From assembly GCF_003633685.1 (NCBI RefSeq), contig NZ_RBKT01000001.1:7378001-7442000 (forward strand): DNA of 64,000 nucleotides, written 5' to 3'. The notes under the pieces are model-generated. The model did not search any database. It was not told the DNA's origin and was given only the letters and a program-made list of their open reading frames with translations. A program made the translations under genes and the position numbers. Numbering within the stretch: the stretch's first letter is position 1; the number at the start of each line of letters is the position of its first letter. This stretch comes from Micromonospora pisi. GTDB lineage: Bacteria; Actinomycetota; Actinomycetes; Mycobacteriales; Micromonosporaceae. Positions 8,293-17,040 of the stretch are shown piece after piece.

Positions 8293-11200
8293 ATGCCATC
8301 TTTCCCTGTACGACGCGGTTCGCCACGTCGTTTGCGACTGCTCACCCGGCTCGCCACGAGTCGGCCCAGCCGACCGTTGACGGTGCTCGCGGCAGCGGCC
8401 ATCATGCTGGTCAGCTCCACTCTGGCCGCGGTTCCGGTGAACGCGCGTCCGGCGGACAACGGCACCGGCAGCACCTCCTCGGCGGGACAGCTCCAGGCCC
8501 AGGTGCTCACCTGGACGGCGGGCAACGACTTCCAGGCCTATCGCTCCGTCCCCACCACCGCCGTCGCCGGGCCGACCACCCTCGTCTTCGAGAACAGCGC
8601 CGCGACCGGAAACACCACCGGGATGCAGCACACGCTGACGTTCGACACCGGCAATCCCGCGTACAACCGCGATGTTGACGTGAACATCCTGGCCGACCCG
8701 TTCGACGCCAACCAGGGCCGGTGGACCGTCGACGTGGTGCTCACGCCCGGCACCTACCGCTACTTCTGCGCGATCCCCGGGCACGGCGCCATGACCGGTC
8801 TGCTCGTCGTCAGCGGCGGCGGTGGCGACACCACCCCGCCGACGGTGACGGCGCAGGTGACCGGCGACCGCGACGACGACGGCGCGTACCTGGGTGCCGC
8901 GACGGTGACCCTGTCGGCCAGCGACACCGGATCGGGCGTCGGTCGGGTGGAGTACTCGCTCGACGGAGGGCCGTACGGCACGTACTCGGCCCCGGTCACC
9001 GTCAACGCCCCCGGCGAGCACACGGTGAACTACCGGGCCACCGACGTGGCGGGTAACACCTCACCCGTCCAGTCCGTGAACTTCCGCGTGGCGCAGCCGT
9101 CGACCCCGGACACCACTCCGCCGACGGTGACCGCCGCGGTGACCGGTGACCGGGACGACAACGGTGCCTACCTCGGCATGGCGACCGCGACGATCTCCGC
9201 CACCGACACCGGCTCCGGCGTCGCGCGGGTCGAATACGCCCTCGACGGGCAGGCGTACGCCACGTACACCGCGCCCGTCATGGTCCACACCCCGGGCCAG
9301 CACACGGTCAGCTACCGGGCCACCGACGTGGCGGGTAACACCTCCGCCCCGCAGTCGGTCGCCTTCCAGGTCGTCACCGTTCCGGACCCGGACACCACCC
9401 CGCCGACGGTGACCGCCGCGGTGACCGGTGACCGGAACGACAACGGCGCCTACATCGACGACGCCACCGTCACCCTCACCGCCACCGACGCGGACTCCGG
9501 CGTCGACCGGGTGGAGTTCTCCCTCGACGGGCAGGCGTACGCCGTGTACACCGCCCCGGTCGTGGTGAACCAGTCCGGCCAGCACACGGTCAGCTACCGG
9601 GCCACCGACCAGGCGGGTAACACCTCGACCCCGCAGTCGGTCGCCTTCCAGGTGGTGACGACCCCGGCTCCGGACACCACCGCGCCGACGGTGACCGCCG
9701 GGCTGACCGGTGACCGCGACGGTAACGGTGCCTACCTCGGCGCGGCGACGGTCACGATCTCCGCCACCGACGCCGGCTCCGGCGTCGCGCGGGTCGAATA
9801 CGCCCTCGACGGGCAGGCGTACGCCGCGTACACCGCGCCGGTCACGGTGAACACCGTCGGTCAGCACACGGTCAGCTACCGGGCCACCGACGTGGCGGGT
9901 AACACCTCGACCCCGCAGTCGGTCGCCTTCCAGGTCGTCGCGCCCCCGGACCCGGACACCACCGCCCCGACGGTGGCCGCGGCCGTGACCGGCGACCGTG
10001 ACGAGGACGGTGCCTACGTCGGCGCCGCCACGGTGACCCTCACCGCCACCGACGCCGGTTCGGGCGTCGCCCGGGTCGAGTTCTCCCTCGACGGACGGCC
10101 GTACGCCGAGTACACCGCCCCGGTGACGGTCAACCAGGCCGGCCAGCACACCGTTTCGTACCGGGCCACCGACGTCGCCGGCAACACCTCGACCTCGCAG
10201 TCGGTCTCGCTCACCGTTGCCACGCCCGCCAACCCCGACACCACCGCGCCCACGGTGAACGCGGCGATCACCGGTCAGCAGAACGGGAGCTGGGCGTACA
10301 TCGGCAGCGCCACCGTCATGCTGACCGCGTCCGACTCCGAGTCCGGTCTCCACCGGGTCGAGTACGCCCTCGACGGGCACGGTTACGTGCTCTACACCGG
10401 GCCGCTCACGGTGAACACCCCTGGAGCGCACACGTTCAGCTACCGGGCCACCGACCGGGCGGGTAACACCTCGGGCACCGCGTCGGCCACCTTCACGGTG
10501 GTGGAGAGCGTCCCGGTGAAGCCGACCTGCAAGGTGACCGACACCCGACCGACGGTCTGGATCGGTACGTTGAACAGCGGCGTGGCGAACCGGGTGGTCG
10601 AGGCCGGTTGCTCGATCAACGACCTGATCGAGGATGAGCGGACCTGGCCGAGCCACACCGAGTTCGTGCAGCACGTCCGGGCGGTCGCCGAGCGCCTGCT
10701 GCTCAAGGGCGTGATCCGTCAGGGTGAGTACGGCGACCTGGTCCGCACGGCGAGCGATTCGGGCGTCGGCAAGTCCGACGACAAGCAGGGCTACCAGGTG
10801 CTGCTGGACCGCTCGGGTGCCTCGTTCGGTCTGTGGGAGCAGGTCGGCGCGGGTGGCTTCACCCGTAACGCCGACGGTTCGGTCACCAGCCGTCCGGTCG
10901 ACGGTCTCGGCATGCTCTGGTTCCCCGTCCGGGCGTACGGCGACTTCTCGCTGAAGCTCCAGTGGCGTGACGACGCTCCCGGTGACGGGCGCGCCAACAG
11001 CGGTGTCTTCGTCCGTTCGCCGCAGGTGCACCAGCACCCGGAGGAGTCCCGCCCGGAGTGGGTGGCGATCAAGTACGGCCACGAGTTGCAGATCTACGAC
11101 GGCCCCGCGGGCGACCAGTACAAGAGCGGATCGGTGTACGGCTTCGACCGGGTCGATCTCGACGGTGCGCAGGTCACCCCGAAGGGCACCTGGAACGACT

Positions 11201-11421
11201 ACGAGATTCGCGTCGTCGGCCAGCACTACTCCGTGTTCCGTAACGGCGAGCTGATCAACGAGTACGTCAACGTGCCCGAGGCCGTCTTCGACCCGCCCCG
11301 CGCCGACGATCCCGGTGGTGCCGGGCGGCAGAACGCGACCGGCTACATCGGGTTGCAGAACCACAGCGCCGCGGACCGGATCAGTTTCCGCAACATCAGG
11401 ATCGCCCCGCTCACGCCGTGA
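8293..11421 (+). CDS. Secreted cupredoxin - six Ig-like repeats - DUF1080 (3-keto-disaccharide hydrolase-like)
   Basis: A 1,042-residue exported protein. The start is ATG 8293, ten bases after GAAAGG; ATG 8284 is possible. A basic N-terminus and hydrophobic stretch (VLAAAAIMLVSSTLAA) form a signal peptide. A plastocyanin-like copper domain follows (about 8490-8815) with candidate ligands in MQHTL and YFCAIPGHGAM. Six near-identical repeats of 94 residues come next (8827-10518), each with GDRDDNGAY-like and YRATDVAGNTS motifs, of the Ig/OmpL47-like type. A two-cysteine linker domain (GVANR..GCSINDLIEDE) leads to a C-terminal DUF1080 domain (about 10790-11415: YGHELQIYDG, WNDYEIRVVGQHY). Family knowledge ties DUF1080 to 3-keto-glycoside hydrolysis. 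The copper domain could pass electrons to the oxidase encoded next. Confidence 0.88.
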   Translation: MPSFPVRRGSPRRLRLLTRLATSRPSRPLTVLAAAAIMLVSSTLAAVPVNARPADNGTGSTSSAGQLQAQVLTWTAGNDFQAYRSVPTTAVAGPTTLVFENSAATGNTTGMQHTLTFDTGNPAYNRDVDVNILADPFDANQGRWTVDVVLTPGTYRYFCAIPGHGAMTGLLVVSGGGGDTTPPTVTAQVTGDRDDDGAYLGAATVTLSASDTGSGVGRVEYSLDGGPYGTYSAPVTVNAPGEHTVNYRATDVAGNTSPVQSVNFRVAQPSTPDTTPPTVTAAVTGDRDDNGAYLGMATATISATDTGSGVARVEYALDGQAYATYTAPVMVHTPGQHTVSYRATDVAGNTSAPQSVAFQVVTVPDPDTTPPTVTAAVTGDRNDNGAYIDDATVTLTATDADSGVDRVEFSLDGQAYAVYTAPVVVNQSGQHTVSYRATDQAGNTSTPQSVAFQVVTTPAPDTTAPTVTAGLTGDRDGNGAYLGAATVTISATDAGSGVARVEYALDGQAYAAYTAPVTVNTVGQHTVSYRATDVAGNTSTPQSVAFQVVAPPDPDTTAPTVAAAVTGDRDEDGAYVGAATVTLTATDAGSGVARVEFSLDGRPYAEYTAPVTVNQAGQHTVSYRATDVAGNTSTSQSVSLTVATPANPDTTAPTVNAAITGQQNGSWAYIGSATVMLTASDSESGLHRVEYALDGHGYVLYTGPLTVNTPGAHTFSYRATDRAGNTSGTASATFTVVESVPVKPTCKVTDTRPTVWIGTLNSGVANRVVEAGCSINDLIEDERTWPSHTEFVQHVRAVAERLLLKGVIRQGEYGDLVRTASDSGVGKSDDKQGYQVLLDRSGASFGLWEQVGAGGFTRNADGSVTSRPVDGLGMLWFPVRAYGDFSLKLQWRDDAPGDGRANSGVFVRSPQVHQHPEESRPEWVAIKYGHELQIYDGPAGDQYKSGSVYGFDRVDLDGAQVTPKGTWNDYEIRVVGQHYSVFRNGELINEYVNVPEAVFDPPRADDPGGAGRQNATGYIGLQNHSAADRISFRNIRIAPLTP
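8827..10518 (+). repeat. Six tandem 282-bp coding repeats
   Basis: Units begin at 8827, 9109, 9391, 9673, 9955 and 10237, each exactly 282 bases (94 codons) apart and opening with Asp-Thr-Thr-(Pro/Ala)-Pro-Thr-Val. Units 2-5 are most alike; unit 6 is the most diverged. The constant spacing and high DNA identity suggest recent internal duplication or homogenisation. Confidence 0.95.
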
Positions 11422-11534
11422 CGCCGGCACGGCGCGTCGTCTGACCCCTTCCACCCGCGTGAGCGCGGTTGGCCGAGCGATTGGATACGACCTTTGAGCA
11501 AGCCAATGGACAGTGCTGTTCCGGGAGGTGGCCG

Positions 11535-12707
11535 ATGACCTCGGTGACCGAGTCGCCGGGCGCTCGCCCGGCGGCCCCGGCCCGGCTCCTCGGATCGAGC
11601 GCCGGCCGGGCGCTGATGGTGATAGTGGTGCTGCTGGTGACGATCGGTGGCGCGGGTGGGCTGGCGCTCGCCCGTGACTCGGGCGCGCGTTCGGCCGAGC
11701 GGCCCCAGGGCTGCGTCGCCCCCGATCGCCGGATCCAGTTGTACGCGGTGGAGTTGCCCCGGGACCCGGCGACCAACCAGATCCGGCTCGGGTACGGGCT
11801 GACGCCGCAGACGGCGTCGTACCCGGGCCCGACGATGGAGATGATCGAGGGGGAGTGCCTCGCGATCACGCTGCACAACCAGGTGCCGGTGGCGACCCTG
11901 GAGCAGCTCCGTACCGACCCCGCCCATCCGCTCGGGGTCTCGTTGCACGCCCACGGCATCAAGTACACCCAGCTCTCCGACGGCACCGTGCACAGCAACT
12001 CGTACGTGCCGCCGGGCGCGTCGCGTACGTACATCTGGTTCGCCAAGCCCCGCGACAGTCGAGGATCGCAGGGTACGGCGGGCTACTGGTGGTACCACGA
12101 CCACACGGTCGGCGGGCCGCACGGGACCCAGGGTCTCGGAGCGGGACTGTTCGGCGGGCTCGTGGTGCGCCGGCAGGGGGATGTCCGGCCGGACCGGACC
12201 TACGTGACCGCCTTCGGTGACCGTCAGACGATCAACCTGCGGCGCAGCCAGGACGCGGACAACTGTGACGAGGCGAACCCGCAGCCCGGCCCGACCTGCA
12301 TGATCGCCAAGCTCGGCGAGCGGATCGAGTTCATCGTCATCGGCATCGGTAATGACATGCACACGTTCCACCTGCACGGGCACTCCTGGGCGGACACCAG
12401 GACGGGCATGGTCGAGGGGGCCAACGAGGCGCTGATCGACTCGATTCCGATCATCGACAACCGGACGCTCGGCCCTGGTGACAGCTTCGGCGTGCAGGTC
12501 CTCGCCGGCGACTCGGTGGGACCTGGTCACTGGATGCTGCACTGCCACATGCAGTTCCACTCGGACCTGGGCATGTCGACGATGCTGCACGTGCTCGACG
12601 AGAACGGGGCGATGCCGCCGCACGGCGGACCGGTTCCGACCGCGCCGGCACAGTCGGGGTCCGCGCCGGCCGGCGACGCGGCGGGCGCCCACACCAACCA
12701 TCGCTGA
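11535..12707 (+). CDS. Two-domain multicopper oxidase, membrane-anchored or secreted
   Basis: A 390-residue multicopper oxidase. ATG 11535 is preceded by GGGAGG six bases upstream. A single hydrophobic segment near the N-terminus (LMVIVVLLVTIGGAGGLAL) is a signal anchor or signal peptide. The four copper-ligand motifs are visible in order: SLHAHG, WWYHDH, HTFHLHGH and HCHMQFH. Together they form the type 1 and trinuclear copper sites. The length fits small two-domain oxidases. It lies between two genes whose products carry DUF1080 domains, which suggests it reduces oxygen with electrons from the sugar dehydrogenase and cupredoxin encoded next to it. The real electron donor is an inference; a general phenol oxidase is possible. 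Confidence 0.9.
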   Translation: MTSVTESPGARPAAPARLLGSSAGRALMVIVVLLVTIGGAGGLALARDSGARSAERPQGCVAPDRRIQLYAVELPRDPATNQIRLGYGLTPQTASYPGPTMEMIEGECLAITLHNQVPVATLEQLRTDPAHPLGVSLHAHGIKYTQLSDGTVHSNSYVPPGASRTYIWFAKPRDSRGSQGTAGYWWYHDHTVGGPHGTQGLGAGLFGGLVVRRQGDVRPDRTYVTAFGDRQTINLRRSQDADNCDEANPQPGPTCMIAKLGERIEFIVIGIGNDMHTFHLHGHSWADTRTGMVEGANEALIDSIPIIDNRTLGPGDSFGVQVLAGDSVGPGHWMLHCHMQFHSDLGMSTMLHVLDENGAMPPHGGPVPTAPAQSGSAPAGDAAGAHTNHR

Positions 12708-12794
12708 GCCATGGCGATCGCACTGTCATCAACCCCCAACCTGATCGCCCTGCCCACCACCTGAAGGACTTTCGTACCCTCTCGAGGAGGAGAA

Positions 12795-15700
12795 ATGGCT
12801 CAAGAACGCCATTTCCAGATGTCCCGATTGGTCGGACAACTCCGTTCCGACCCTGCCAACCCTCCACCTCCCGCCCCGGCCGGTGTTCTCCGGTCGCGTG
12901 GCCGGGGGGCCGGACCGATCCGCCGCGCGGTCGCGCTGGCGTCGAGCGCCGCTCTGGTGTTCGGCCTGCTGACCACGCCCGCCTCGGCCGCCCCGGACCA
13001 GAGCGTGGCCCAGTCTTCGCCGACCTGGGGCAACCAGGTGGTGAACGTACTGGTCTTCCATGGTCCGGCGGCCTCGCAGGACGACCCGGTGGCCAAGGCC
13101 GTCAACGCCATCAGGAAGCTGGGTAGCGAGAACGGCTTCTACGTCCACGACTCCGACGACCCGTCGGTCTTCACCCCGGACAACCTGGCCCGCTACCGCA
13201 GCGTGGTGTTCCTGTCGGCCAACGGGGTGACGCTGAACGACGCGCAGGAGGCGGCGTTCCAGGCGTACGTCAAGGGCGGCGGCGGCTTCGTCGGTATCCA
13301 CGACGCGGCCCGCGCGCAGCCCGGCTCGGAGTGGTTCACCGGTCTGATCGGCACCCGTCCGGCGGCGAGCCTGCCGAACGCGGAGGAGATCGAGAGCGTC
13401 ACGGCGAGCGGCAACAACCCGCCGAGCGAGGTCGTGGAGAACCTGATCGACGGGGCGACCGGCACCAAGTGGTTGACCCGTACGCCGACCGGCTGGGTGG
13501 TCGCGAAGCTCGGCGCTCCGAAGGCGGTGGCGCAGTACGCCCTGACCTCGGCGAACGACTTCCAGGGCCGTGACCCGAAGGACTGGACCCTGCAGGGCTC
13601 CGCGGACGGCAACACCTGGACGGACCTGGACACCCGTACCGGTGAGACGTTCTCGCAGCGGTTCCAGACCAAGCAGTACACGTTCAGCAACACCCAGGCG
13701 TACCAGTACTACCGGCTGAACATCACCGCGAACAGCGGCGAGCCGCTGATCCAGTTGGCCGAGCTGTGGCTGATCGGGCCCGACGCCGGGCCGGCACCGG
13801 AGAACACGGTGCAGCAGGCGGTCGTGGACCTGGTCGACCGGCAGCACCCGGCGAACAAGGGGTTGCCGCTGAACTGGACCCGGTCGGACCAGTGGATGAA
13901 CTGGGATCCGAGCCCGGTCGGGCGGGTCCACACGATCGCCCAGGTCAAGGAGAACACCTACAACGCGGGGCTCGGGGGCAACGGCGCGTTCCACCCGATC
14001 TCGTGGTGCCGTGACTACGACGGCGGGCGGTCGTTCTACACCGGCATGGGCCGCACCGAGGCCAGCTACACCACTGACGCGCAGTTCCGCAGCCACCTGC
14101 TCGGGGCGCTTCAGTGGACGAGCGGTACGGTCCGTGGCGACTGCCAGGCGACCATCGCGTCGAACTACCGGGTCGAGCGGCTGACCACCACCAACCAGAC
14201 CGGTCAGCTCGACCAGATCGGTGAGCCGCACGGTCTGACCGTCGCCCCCGACGGCAAGGTCTTCTACATCGGCAAGGCCGCCTGCGCGACCGGGGCGGTT
14301 GCCGACTGGAACAACCCGAACGTGGGTCTGGGCTGCGGCACCATCCACCAGTGGGACCCGAAGACCAAGCAGGTCAAGCTCCTCACCACGCTGAAGGTGA
14401 TGGGCAACCGGGGCAGCGGCAGCGAGCTGGTGAAGAACGAGGAGGGCCTGGTCGGCATCACCCTCGATCCGAAGTTCGCGGAGAACGGGTGGTTCTACGT
14501 CTACTGGATGCCGCACGAGTCGATCGACCGGGTGAAGCGGATCGGTCAGCGTACGGTTTCGCGGTTCACGTACAACGCCGCGCAGGCGACGGTCGACCAG
14601 AACACCCGCAAGGACCTGCTGCACTGGGACACCCAGATCCACAGCTGCTGCCATGCCGGTGGTGGCATGACGTTCGACGAGTCCGGCAACCTCTACATCG
14701 GTAGCGGTGACAGCAACTCCTCCGGTGGTTCGGACGGCTACTCGGGCAACAACTGGACCCAGGCGTACGAGGGCACCTCGTTCCAGGACGCCCGCCGTAC
14801 CTCGGGCAACACCAACGACCTCAACGGCAAGATCATCCGTATCCACCCGGAGGCGGACGGGACCTACACGGTTCCCGAGGGCAACCTCTTCACCGGCCAG
14901 GAGGAGGGCGGCGGCAAGACCCGCCCGGAGATCTACGTGATGGGCGTGCGTAACATCGCCCGGATCGCCTGGGACCCGGTGAACGACTGGCTCACCGCCG
15001 CGTGGGTCGGCCCGGACGCGGGTGCGCCGAGCCCGGAGCTGGGGCCGGCGAAGTACGAGACCGCGACGATCATCACGTCGGCGGGCAACCAGGGTTGGCC
15101 GTACTGCATGGGTAACGGGCAGCCGTACCGGGATCGCAGCAGCACCGACGCCACGGTCCTGACCGGCTGGTACGACTGCGACAACCTGAAGAACGAGTCG
15201 CCGCGCAACACCGGTCTGGTCAACATCCCGCCGGCCCGGGACAACATGATCTGGTACTCGCCGCAGGGTGGTGGGCCGGTCTTCCCGACCCGCACCGACG
15301 GCAGTGGCCTGCCGACCTACAAGCCGGAGGACGCGACCTTCACCCAGCCGTACCTGAGCGGTGGCGGCCAGGCGATCATGGATGGCCCGACGTACCAGCG
15401 CTCCAAGGTCGACGTGAACAGTGGCGTCGCGTGGCCGGCGTACTGGGACAACAAGTGGTTCATCGGTGACCAGTCGAACTCCAACAACCGGATCGCCGTC
15501 ACCGTCGACCCGAGCAAGGTCGCCCAGGCCGGGGCCCCGGCTTTCGCCGAGGACCTGCGCAGCATCATCCCCGGCGGCAGCGGCACCACCCAGCTCCAGT
15601 CCTGGATGGACGCGAAGTTCGGCCCCGACGGCGCGCTCTACATGCTCGACTACGCCGGTGGCTTCTTCAGCCTGCATCCGAACCAGAAGCTGATCCGGAT

Positions 15701-16871
15701 CACCTACCAGGGTGGTCAGGCGACCCCGAACCCGAGCCTGGCCACGGCCCGGTCGGTGACGCCGAGCGAGCCCCGGACCGTCGCGTTCTCGGCGAACCGG
15801 GTCGGTGGCGTGGCGTGGGAGTGGAACTTCGGCGACGGCAGCAATCCCTCGACGCAGGCTCACCCGACGCACATCTACAAGCGGTACGGCACCTTCCAGG
15901 CAACGGTGAAGGTGACGTACGCCGACGGTGAGGTCGTCACCGGGAAGGTCGACGTCAACGCCGGCTGCACCGCGGCCGACGCCCGGCCGACGGTCTGGCT
16001 GCTCGACGCCGACACCGGGGTCGCGAACCGGCAGGCCGGTGGTGGCTGCACGATCAACGACCTGATCGACGACGAGAGCACCTGGCCGAACAAGGCCTCG
16101 TTCGTCACCCACCTCGACGAGGTGCTGGCCGAGCTGAGCGCGGCACACGTCATCGACAGCCGCGAGGTGACGAAGCTGCGCCGGGCCGGGACGCAGTCCC
16201 CGATCGGCCTGGCCGCCGGGTACAAGCCGATCTTCGACGGGTCGGCGTACTCGCTCGCGGGTTGGCGTCAGGCACCCGGCGGGTCGTTCTCGCTGCGTCC
16301 CGACGGTTCGATCCGCAGCTCCGGTGGGCTCGGCATGCTGTGGTACGCGGACCAGGAGCTCGCCGACTACTCGATCAAGATGCAGTTCCGGGACATCTCC
16401 CCGGAGGGCTTCCGGGCCAACAGTGGTCTTCTCGTACGCTTCCCGGACCCGCGCATTCCGGTGGAGCAGCGTCCGGCCGGCAGTTGCGGCACGGTGGGTT
16501 CGGCCCGCAGCTCCCAGGCCTGGGTCGCGATCTACTGCGGCCACGAGATCCAGATCTACGACGGTGAGACGGGTGAGCCGCAGAAGACCGGCTCGGTGTA
16601 CAACTTCTCGCCGAACACGCTGGACAAGGCCGGGGCGACCCCGAAGAACCAGTGGAACGACTACGAGATCCGCGTGGTCGGCCAGCACTACACGATGATC
16701 CGCAACGGTGTGGTGATCAGCGAGTTCGACAACACGCCGGGCAAGCAGTCGTCCCGCCAGGGCGACCCGCCCACCGACCTGCGGCAGTTCCTCAGCGGTT
16801 ACGTCGGGTTGCAGAACCACGGCAACAACGACCTGATCGAGTTCCGCAACGTGCGGGTGCGGGAACTCTGA
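12795..16871 (+). CDS. Secreted ThuA(discoidin insert) - sugar dehydrogenase - PKD - DUF1080 protein
   Basis: A 1,358-residue exported enzyme. ATG 12795 follows GAGGAGG. After a signal sequence (ALASSAALVFGLLTTPASA) comes a ThuA-like domain cut in two: its first half (about 13042-13365, GGGGFVGIHDAA) and second half (about 13797-14130, HPISWCRDYDGGRSFYTGMGR) flank an F5/8-type discoidin domain (about 13372-13790). A glucose/sorbosone dehydrogenase-type six-blade propeller follows (about 14190-15710; EPHGLTVAPDG, EEGLVGITLDP, SCCHAGGGM), then PKD (WNFGDGS), the two-cysteine linker domain (GVANR..GCTINDLIDDE) and DUF1080 (about 16230-16868). The family members act on oxidised sugars, so sugar oxidation followed by 3-keto-glycoside cleavage on one chain is plausible. 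The cofactor (PQQ or other) cannot be read from the sequence. Confidence 0.9.
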   Translation: MAQERHFQMSRLVGQLRSDPANPPPPAPAGVLRSRGRGAGPIRRAVALASSAALVFGLLTTPASAAPDQSVAQSSPTWGNQVVNVLVFHGPAASQDDPVAKAVNAIRKLGSENGFYVHDSDDPSVFTPDNLARYRSVVFLSANGVTLNDAQEAAFQAYVKGGGGFVGIHDAARAQPGSEWFTGLIGTRPAASLPNAEEIESVTASGNNPPSEVVENLIDGATGTKWLTRTPTGWVVAKLGAPKAVAQYALTSANDFQGRDPKDWTLQGSADGNTWTDLDTRTGETFSQRFQTKQYTFSNTQAYQYYRLNITANSGEPLIQLAELWLIGPDAGPAPENTVQQAVVDLVDRQHPANKGLPLNWTRSDQWMNWDPSPVGRVHTIAQVKENTYNAGLGGNGAFHPISWCRDYDGGRSFYTGMGRTEASYTTDAQFRSHLLGALQWTSGTVRGDCQATIASNYRVERLTTTNQTGQLDQIGEPHGLTVAPDGKVFYIGKAACATGAVADWNNPNVGLGCGTIHQWDPKTKQVKLLTTLKVMGNRGSGSELVKNEEGLVGITLDPKFAENGWFYVYWMPHESIDRVKRIGQRTVSRFTYNAAQATVDQNTRKDLLHWDTQIHSCCHAGGGMTFDESGNLYIGSGDSNSSGGSDGYSGNNWTQAYEGTSFQDARRTSGNTNDLNGKIIRIHPEADGTYTVPEGNLFTGQEEGGGKTRPEIYVMGVRNIARIAWDPVNDWLTAAWVGPDAGAPSPELGPAKYETATIITSAGNQGWPYCMGNGQPYRDRSSTDATVLTGWYDCDNLKNESPRNTGLVNIPPARDNMIWYSPQGGGPVFPTRTDGSGLPTYKPEDATFTQPYLSGGGQAIMDGPTYQRSKVDVNSGVAWPAYWDNKWFIGDQSNSNNRIAVTVDPSKVAQAGAPAFAEDLRSIIPGGSGTTQLQSWMDAKFGPDGALYMLDYAGGFFSLHPNQKLIRITYQGGQATPNPSLATARSVTPSEPRTVAFSANRVGGVAWEWNFGDGSNPSTQAHPTHIYKRYGTFQATVKVTYADGEVVTGKVDVNAGCTAADARPTVWLLDADTGVANRQAGGGCTINDLIDDESTWPNKASFVTHLDEVLAELSAAHVIDSREVTKLRRAGTQSPIGLAAGYKPIFDGSAYSLAGWRQAPGGSFSLRPDGSIRSSGGLGMLWYADQELADYSIKMQFRDISPEGFRANSGLLVRFPDPRIPVEQRPAGSCGTVGSARSSQAWVAIYCGHEIQIYDGETGEPQKTGSVYNFSPNTLDKAGATPKNQWNDYEIRVVGQHYTMIRNGVVISEFDNTPGKQSSRQGDPPTDLRQFLSGYVGLQNHGNNDLIEFRNVRVREL

Positions 16872-16879
16872 CCGACCGG

Positions 16880-16912
16880 TGCCGGGTACGGGCGCGATGC
16901 CCGTACCCGGCA
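16880..16912 (+). terminator. Strong hairpin after the copper/sugar oxidase operon
   Basis: A perfect 14-bp stem (16880-16893 with 16899-16912) around a 5-base loop lies 8 bases after the stop of the large dehydrogenase gene. It has no T-run, as is common for high-GC actinobacterial terminators. Confidence 0.85.
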
Positions 16913-17040
16913 CTGTGCCGGCTCGACCCACCGGGCCAGCGGCTGCTGGTGGGACGGGTCAGGCGAATGCGAGAATCGTCCGTTTCTTTGGCAAATCGGA
17001 CGTACCCTGAGTGCCAGGTGTGGCGCTGAAGGGGGCCGGC

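Noticed and set aside
12729-16931. A 1,400-codon open frame antisense to the ThuA/dehydrogenase gene
   Set aside because: No recognisable domain and low-complexity composition; the plus strand has a signal peptide, a ribosome site and several clear domains.
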